Assembly (NCBI GenBank): GCA_003510795.1
Contig: DOKP01000099.1
Span: 1-8,509 of the forward strand
Source: Candidatus Moraniibacteriota bacterium
Lineage (GTDB): Bacteria > Patescibacteriota > Minisyncoccia > Moranbacterales > UBA9337
Length of the DNA stretch: 8,509 nt
Direction of reading: 5' to 3'
Shown: in pieces, positions 4,781 through 8,509 of the stretch
How positions within the stretch are numbered: the stretch's first letter is position 1
Layout: the number at the start of each line of letters is the position of its first letter
Notes under the pieces: model-generated
Seen by the model: the letters and a program-made list of their open reading frames with translations, nothing else
Databases searched by the model: none
Told to the model about the DNA's origin: nothing
Translations under genes and position numbers: made by a program

Positions 4781-5078
4781 TTATTTGGATACATCTATGC
4801 CTATCTAAAAATATGTATCCCTTAATTCATGCAAAAAATTATTTTTTAATTCAACCACTCCCCTAGCATTTTTTTAATTTTCATAAAGGCATCTATGTAT
4901 CTTAATTTAATAAAAAATATAAACTTTTTTCTAATTTTATTTTTTTACATTTTTTTAGTTCTAGCAGGGGTACATCTATGCCTACTATTTTCATAAAAAT
5001 TTAAATTTTTTTAGACTCATTTTTTTCGCAAATTTTTAGCTCATTTGAGCATACATTTATGCCTACTATTTTTGTCAA
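4781..5078 (-). pseudogene. Repeated broken starts of an IS110-like transposase
   Basis: The plus-strand sequence TACAT(C/T)TATGCCTA occurs at 4790, 4971 and 5052, with matching flanks (CTATTTTC/TTGTC-A-run after the last two; TTTTAG(C/T)TC before them). A near-inverted copy lies at 4888-4901. Read on the minus strand, each copy encodes a similar peptide and soon stops. 5078-5001 (TTG start) gives TKIVGINVCSNELKIC. 4994-4902 gives MKIVGIDVPLLELKKC, in the same frame as the first. 4804-4781 gives IGIDVSK and then a stop. (M)KxVGIDVSK is the first acidic motif of the RuvC-like domain of IS110-family transposases. No downstream domain is present. A DNA-level repeat whose translation matches by chance is the alternative. 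Confidence 0.4.
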
Positions 5079-5341
5079 AAAACAGATCTTTTTTCATCCT
5101 AAGTCTACTTTTGTTTAAATGATACTCACATGCATGCCCTGGTGCGAAATTTCATAATATTTTTCTGATTTCTTTTGCATAAGTCCTTTAATTCTGTCAC
5201 AGATATTCGGGATATGAATTTAATTTTTTGAATAATAATTAAAAAAAAATTTAAAAAATTAAAAATTAAATTTATGACCAATGCTTAACAATTAATCAGT
5301 TTGATCTATACAGCTATTGGTTGGTTTAAATTTTGACGTAG
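5079..5341. other. AT-rich non-coding stretch
   Basis: No intact gene is seen. Contents include a long A/T tract at about 5218-5273 and a short ACCAAT/ATTGGT inverted repeat (5277-5282, 5316-5321). Minus-strand frames are broken by many stops. It is likely decayed sequence between the two transposase-like remnants. Confidence 0.45.
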
Positions 5342-5455
5342 CTATATCAATATATTTATTACTTTCACCAAGCGCCTATTAAAAAACTTCTCTTTTTTAT
5401 TAATGGGTTGTGCGACATGGTGTATAAATAATTTACATTTTGCTTCTTGTTCCAT
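5342..5455 (-). pseudogene. Possible N-terminal remnant of a RAYT-like transposase
   Basis: A 37-residue open frame begins 18 bases downstream of the peptidase stop. Residues 12-26, HHVAQPINKKEKFFN, resemble the N-terminal block of REP-associated tyrosine transposases (HHVTQRGNNRQxVFF or YHIYNRGVNKQxIFF): His-His-Val, Gln, Asn, a basic/polar run, then Phe-Phe. The frame then stops, and no HUH motif follows in any frame. Together with the fragment at 4420-4608 on the same strand it could be the two ends of one gene split by later insertions. Fifteen residues is thin evidence. Confidence 0.25.
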
Positions 5456-5472
5456 GTTTCGTGCTATATGAA

Positions 5473-6834
5473 TCATTTGTATACAATCATCTGATTGATA
5501 GCATTTTTCCCAATAGAAACTTTGTATAATTTGGATAATAATTCTACACTTGAATCAAGGTAAATATTAGCCCCCCAATATGGGTCATGCACTACATATT
5601 TGCCATTATCAGCCTTGTGATGAATTACTACATAATGCCCTGCCCCATTTCGGGCATTTATAAATACAATAACCGGATTGTCCTCTTTTATTTCTTTATC
5701 AATGGTGCTCCAGCTGACTCCGGCATGCGCCGTGCTACCAAAAAGAGTTAATCCATTCCAACTCCTCGGCCAATTAATTAAGTCCCAAGAAAAAATTGGT
5801 TTATCGGATAATTGTTTTGGATTTACACGCTCGTCATGACAGGTAAAAACCATCGCCACAGATGTTACGGCGCAACCCAAATCTTTCATTTTTGATTTAG
5901 AATTTCCTATGGTCTCATTTCCCCAGCGAGAATCTTTTTGGGAATAATACCATCCGGTAGCAGCCAGTCCACTGCTGGGTTTTTCGAGTCCAGAAGCAAG
6001 CGCGCTTATTTCGGCAAAGTTAGCATTATACAAATCATCAATATCGCCCAAAAGTTCTTGCTTTTGTTTTTCTATCTTGGCCAATTTGGCTTGATAAGTA
6101 GCCTCATCTCCCTGAGTTTGGACCAATAAACTATTTTTTTGAGCCTTGGCTGATAATAGCTTAGTGTTTTCTTCTTCTAGCGACATACTAACTTTTGCCA
6201 ACTCTTCTTTATTCTTTGAGATTTCATTTTGGGAATTCTTTATTTCATTCTGAAAATGCTTTAAGCTATCAGTTATTTCCATTATTTTATCGCTAGTTTG
6301 GTCAAAGTAATCACCCGTCTTAGCGACAACAGAAAAATTCTCTATATTAAAAACAATTTTGGTAATAATGTTATCGTCATTTTCTTGGCAGGATCTTATG
6401 ACATTGGCTAAAATTTTTCTTTGCCCTTGAATCAGAAAATCATTTCTTATTATTTCCGCTTGCAACTCATCATTTTTTTTATTAAGTCCTTCAATTTTAC
6501 TTGAATTTTCTTTTATCTGAGTTTTTATATCAACAATTTCAGTATTTAGACTATTTATCTGAGTTCCCAAAAGAGATTTCTGTTTTTGTTTCAACAAAAG
6601 AATTTTTTCATAAGTAGCCACTTTTTCGTCTAAGTTATTTGAAATTTTTTCCAAACATATTTTTGCTTCCTCGGGGTTCTCTTTTTGATTACATTTGCAT
6701 TGCTCTTTCTCCGTGCTAGTTCCCAAGGAATTGCATTCATCGCCTCTGGCACTTTCTATATTTATACTACAAAAAATAATCATCAGAAATAATCCACTAA
6801 TATAAATTGTTGTATTTTTTATTGTTTTTTTCAT
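5473..6834 (-). CDS. Secreted coiled-coil protein with C39-like cysteine peptidase domain (PcsB/EnvC-like architecture)
   Basis: A 453-aa exported protein. Residues 1-31 are a Sec signal peptide (basic MKKTIKN, hydrophobic core, likely cleavage ARG-DE); there is no lipobox. A short region with four cysteines (C34, C46, C48, C60) follows. From about 66 to 270 there is a long Lys/Glu/Gln-rich coiled coil like those of PcsB, CwlO and EnvC. The C-terminal domain (about 294-453) matches the C39-like peptidase family (PF13529): Q299 in YYSQKDSRW, catalytic C321 in LGCAVTSVAMV, H400 in GAGHYVVIHH and D417 in VVHDPYWG. It most likely cuts or remodels peptidoglycan or surface proteins, with the coiled coil controlling activity, as FtsEX-regulated PcsB does. 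The substrate is not shown. It lies 36 bp after gltX on the same strand and is probably co-transcribed. No Shine-Dalgarno motif; an AT-only stem near 5379-5404 is a weak candidate terminator. Confidence 0.85.
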   Translation of the reverse strand: MKKTIKNTTIYISGLFLMIIFCSINIESARGDECNSLGTSTEKEQCKCNQKENPEEAKICLEKISNNLDEKVATYEKILLLKQKQKSLLGTQINSLNTEIVDIKTQIKENSSKIEGLNKKNDELQAEIIRNDFLIQGQRKILANVIRSCQENDDNIITKIVFNIENFSVVAKTGDYFDQTSDKIMEITDSLKHFQNEIKNSQNEISKNKEELAKVSMSLEEENTKLLSAKAQKNSLLVQTQGDEATYQAKLAKIEKQKQELLGDIDDLYNANFAEISALASGLEKPSSGLAATGWYYSQKDSRWGNETIGNSKSKMKDLGCAVTSVAMVFTCHDERVNPKQLSDKPIFSWDLINWPRSWNGLTLFGSTAHAGVSWSTIDKEIKEDNPVIVFINARNGAGHYVVIHHKADNGKYVVHDPYWGANIYLDSSVELLSKLYKVSIGKNAINQMIVYK

Positions 6835-6870
6835 TTCTTAATTCAATGCTATTTGCTAAAAAATTTAATT

Positions 6871-8427
6871 TTATTGCAATGCGTCAAAAGCTTCTTTGAT
6901 TCGCCCTAAGGATTCTTTTTTGCCAAGCACCCAAGCCACCTGGAATGGTGAGGGTGATTTTTTTTCTCCAGTTAATACCGCGCGTAGTGGAAAAAGCAAA
7001 TCTCCGCGTTTGTCCCCAGCAGTTTCTAATAATAATTTTTCAATATTTTCCAGCGTCCAATCTGCATCTGAAATATTTTCTAAAGTATTTCTAGATTTTT
7101 CTAAATTATTTTTTGTATCTTCATTGGAATTTTCTTTCCAACGCATATCCTCAGCATTTAATTTAATTTTATCTGTCTCTATAAAGAAAAATTTATTCTC
7201 CTCCCCTACTTCGGATAATTTTACCAATCTATCCTGCTCGACAGTTAAAACTTTTTTCAAATATTCTTCGGTTTTCTTCTGCGCTTCAGCATTATTATGA
7301 AAATCTTTTTGAGTGAAAAATACCAATGATTTTTGATACAATTCATCTACAGAAAGTTTTTTTATATATTGAGCGTTAATCCAATCGAGCTTTTTTAAAT
7401 CAAAAACCGCAGCCGCTTTGTGCACCTTAGCTAAATCAAATTTTTCCACCAATTCTTCCAATGAAAAAATCTCTTGAGTTTCCCCTTTGCCCGGATTCCA
7501 ACCCAAAAGAGCTACGAAGTTTATGATAGCTTCTTTTAGATAGCCTTTTTTAATATAATCCTCCACCGCCACATCCCCCTGTCTTTTAGAGAGTTTACTG
7601 CGATCTTGGTTTACAAGAAGCGGTAAGTGAGCAAATTGCGGTGCTTCCCAGCCAAAATATTTATATAAAAGCAAATGTTTTGGCAGGCTCGGTAGCCATT
7701 CTTCGCCTCTGATGACATGTGTAATTTTCATTTCATGATCATCAATCACATTAGCCAAATGATAAGTAGAAAACCCATCAGATTTTAAAAGAACTTGATC
7801 ATCGACATTGTCAGTATTAAAGGTTACTTTTCCTCGAACAATATCGTTAGCCTCAACAATTTCATTGCTGGGCATTTTCATTCGGATTGTATAGGTACAA
7901 CTATTTTTTAAATTTTTGTTAATTTCTTCTTCGGTAACATTATGTAAACAATAGCGATCATACATCGGCGCTTGTTTGCTAGCTTGCTGATCAGTGCGCA
8001 TTTTTTCTAATCTTTCTGGCTCACAAAAACAATAATAAGCATATCCATCTTGGACTAACTGCCGGGCATATTTTTGATAAGTTTCCAACTTTTCTGATTG
8101 GATATACGGGCCGAATTCTCCTACCTCCAAAATTCCCGGGTAATTCCTTGATTGAATGACGGTTGTTTTGTCATCTTTGATTTCAGCTGTTTGAAAAACG
8201 CCTTCGCCATATTTCAATCCAGCCCATCCCAGCACATCTATCAGGCTCTCTATCGCCCTGTCAACGAATCTTTTCTTGTCAGTATCTTCTATCCTTAAAA
8301 TAAAATCACCGCCATTTTTCTTGGCAAATAAATAATCATATAAGGCCGAACGGAAGTTCCCGATATGCATAAATCCAGTCGGACTGGGTGCGAACCTTAC
8401 TCTAACTTTTTTATTAATACTATTCAT
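6871..8427 (-). CDS. gltX: Glutamyl-tRNA synthetase
   Basis: A 518-aa class I synthetase that attaches glutamate to tRNA(Glu) in the cytosol. The HIGH motif is HIGN (21-24) in RFAPSPTGFMHIGNFRSALY. The KMSKS motif is KLSKR (278-282) in DRSKLSKRQGD. IRGEEWLPSLPKHLLLY (239-255) is the typical catalytic-core block. A zinc site like that of E. coli GluRS is visible: C133 and C135 in YCFCEPE, then C160 and H162 in YDRYCLH. The C-terminal anticodon-binding region (about 330-518) is complete. Compared with standard enzymes there are roughly 30 extra residues between YGEG (73-76) and GPYIQSE (106-112). No GlnRS or GatCAB gene is in view, so it cannot be told whether it also charges tRNA(Gln). The start at 8427 gives the normal N-terminus. 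The 58-base upstream AT-rich stretch has no clear -35/-10 pair. Confidence 0.97.
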   Translation of the reverse strand: MNSINKKVRVRFAPSPTGFMHIGNFRSALYDYLFAKKNGGDFILRIEDTDKKRFVDRAIESLIDVLGWAGLKYGEGVFQTAEIKDDKTTVIQSRNYPGILEVGEFGPYIQSEKLETYQKYARQLVQDGYAYYCFCEPERLEKMRTDQQASKQAPMYDRYCLHNVTEEEINKNLKNSCTYTIRMKMPSNEIVEANDIVRGKVTFNTDNVDDQVLLKSDGFSTYHLANVIDDHEMKITHVIRGEEWLPSLPKHLLLYKYFGWEAPQFAHLPLLVNQDRSKLSKRQGDVAVEDYIKKGYLKEAIINFVALLGWNPGKGETQEIFSLEELVEKFDLAKVHKAAAVFDLKKLDWINAQYIKKLSVDELYQKSLVFFTQKDFHNNAEAQKKTEEYLKKVLTVEQDRLVKLSEVGEENKFFFIETDKIKLNAEDMRWKENSNEDTKNNLEKSRNTLENISDADWTLENIEKLLLETAGDKRGDLLFPLRAVLTGEKKSPSPFQVAWVLGKKESLGRIKEAFDALQ

Positions 8428-8485
8428 AAATTTATAAAGTCTATAAAATTAAATATTACTTATTTTTTAATTTAGAAGGTACGCA

Positions 8486-8509
8486 ACACCCCCTCTGCCT
8501 ACTCGCCTC
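8486..8509. repeat. Partial C/G-rich repeat at the window end
   Basis: The last 24 bases switch abruptly from AT-rich to CACCCCCTCTGCCTACTCGCC. This resembles the C-rich left part of G-rich hairpin repeats such as those at 1-26 and 1751-1794, read in the same direction. The copy is cut by the window edge, so family membership is suggested rather than shown. Confidence 0.35.

Noticed and set aside
4781..5078. Possible CRISPR array or attC-like array from the spaced TACATCTATGCC repeats
   Set aside because: Spacings are irregular (about 81 and 181 bp), copies are degenerate, the spacers are low-complexity AT, and no cas or integrase gene is near.
5277..5300. ACCAATGCTTAA...AATCAGT resembles the end of a TEM beta-lactamase gene
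   Set aside because: The match is about 12 bases plus a short gapped piece, with stops around it; chance similarity.
5938..7300. Plus-strand open frames opposite the peptidase and gltX genes (5938-6129, 6896-7300)
   Set aside because: They are Ser/Phe-rich reverse images of Lys/Glu-rich coding sequence, with no start signals.
1..8509. Recoded TGA (code 25, as in Gracilibacteria/SR1)
   Set aside because: No gene here reads through TGA, and the peptidase gene ends at TGA at a natural C-terminus.

Overview
The window is AT-rich DNA with short, tightly packed housekeeping genes. Shine-Dalgarno motifs are nearly absent and leaders are short. TGA is used as a stop: the coiled-coil peptidase ends in TGA, and no gene has an in-frame TGA. 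The small genes, the isolated Fe-S pair (desulfurase plus scaffold, no regulator or chaperones) and the G-rich and heptamer spacer repeats suggest an ultra-small Patescibacteria/CPR bacterium of the Parcubacteria type on the standard bacterial code. That placement is inference; no rRNA or marker tree is available here. The window starts and ends inside G/C-rich repeat sequence, so it may be a whole contig that broke at dispersed repeats.

Layout. Positions 49-1736 (+) hold a cysteine desulfurase (IscS/NifS) and an IscU-type scaffold, separated by a spacer of 7-bp repeats. A G-rich hairpin/G-quadruplex repeat follows. Positions 1849-3208 (+) hold a P-loop kinase of unknown substrate and a small membrane protein (PF06695 type), read from a good extended -10 promoter. 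Positions 3270-3736 (+) hold a GNAT acetyltransferase with its own promoter and a clear intrinsic terminator. Positions 3791-4003 hold a 213-bp MITE-like element with perfect 19-bp terminal inverted repeats and a foldable four-way-junction interior. Directly after it lies the strongest promoter in the window, a ~120-nt structured leader, and a 69-aa protein with an Sm/Hfq-like sequence pattern, followed by a long hairpin with a T-rich tail.

Positions 4380-5472 are about 1.1 kb with no intact gene and very high AT. I read this stretch as a transposon graveyard. On the minus strand it carries repeated, broken starts resembling the N-terminus of IS110-family transposases (KIVGIDV / IGIDVSK). Either side lie two fragments that weakly resemble the two ends of a REP-associated tyrosine transposase (RAYT). 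These calls are tentative. Positions 5473-8427 (-) hold a probable two-gene operon: glutamyl-tRNA synthetase, then a secreted coiled-coil protein with a C39-like cysteine peptidase domain.

How the genes work together. IscS and IscU form the sulfur-mobilising and scaffold core of Fe-S cluster assembly. GltX charges tRNA with glutamate. The coiled-coil peptidase probably acts on the cell wall, in the style of PcsB/EnvC. The most unusual parts are the structured MITE-like element placed against the promoter of the Sm-like gene, that gene with its two flanking RNA structures, and the decayed transposase region downstream.
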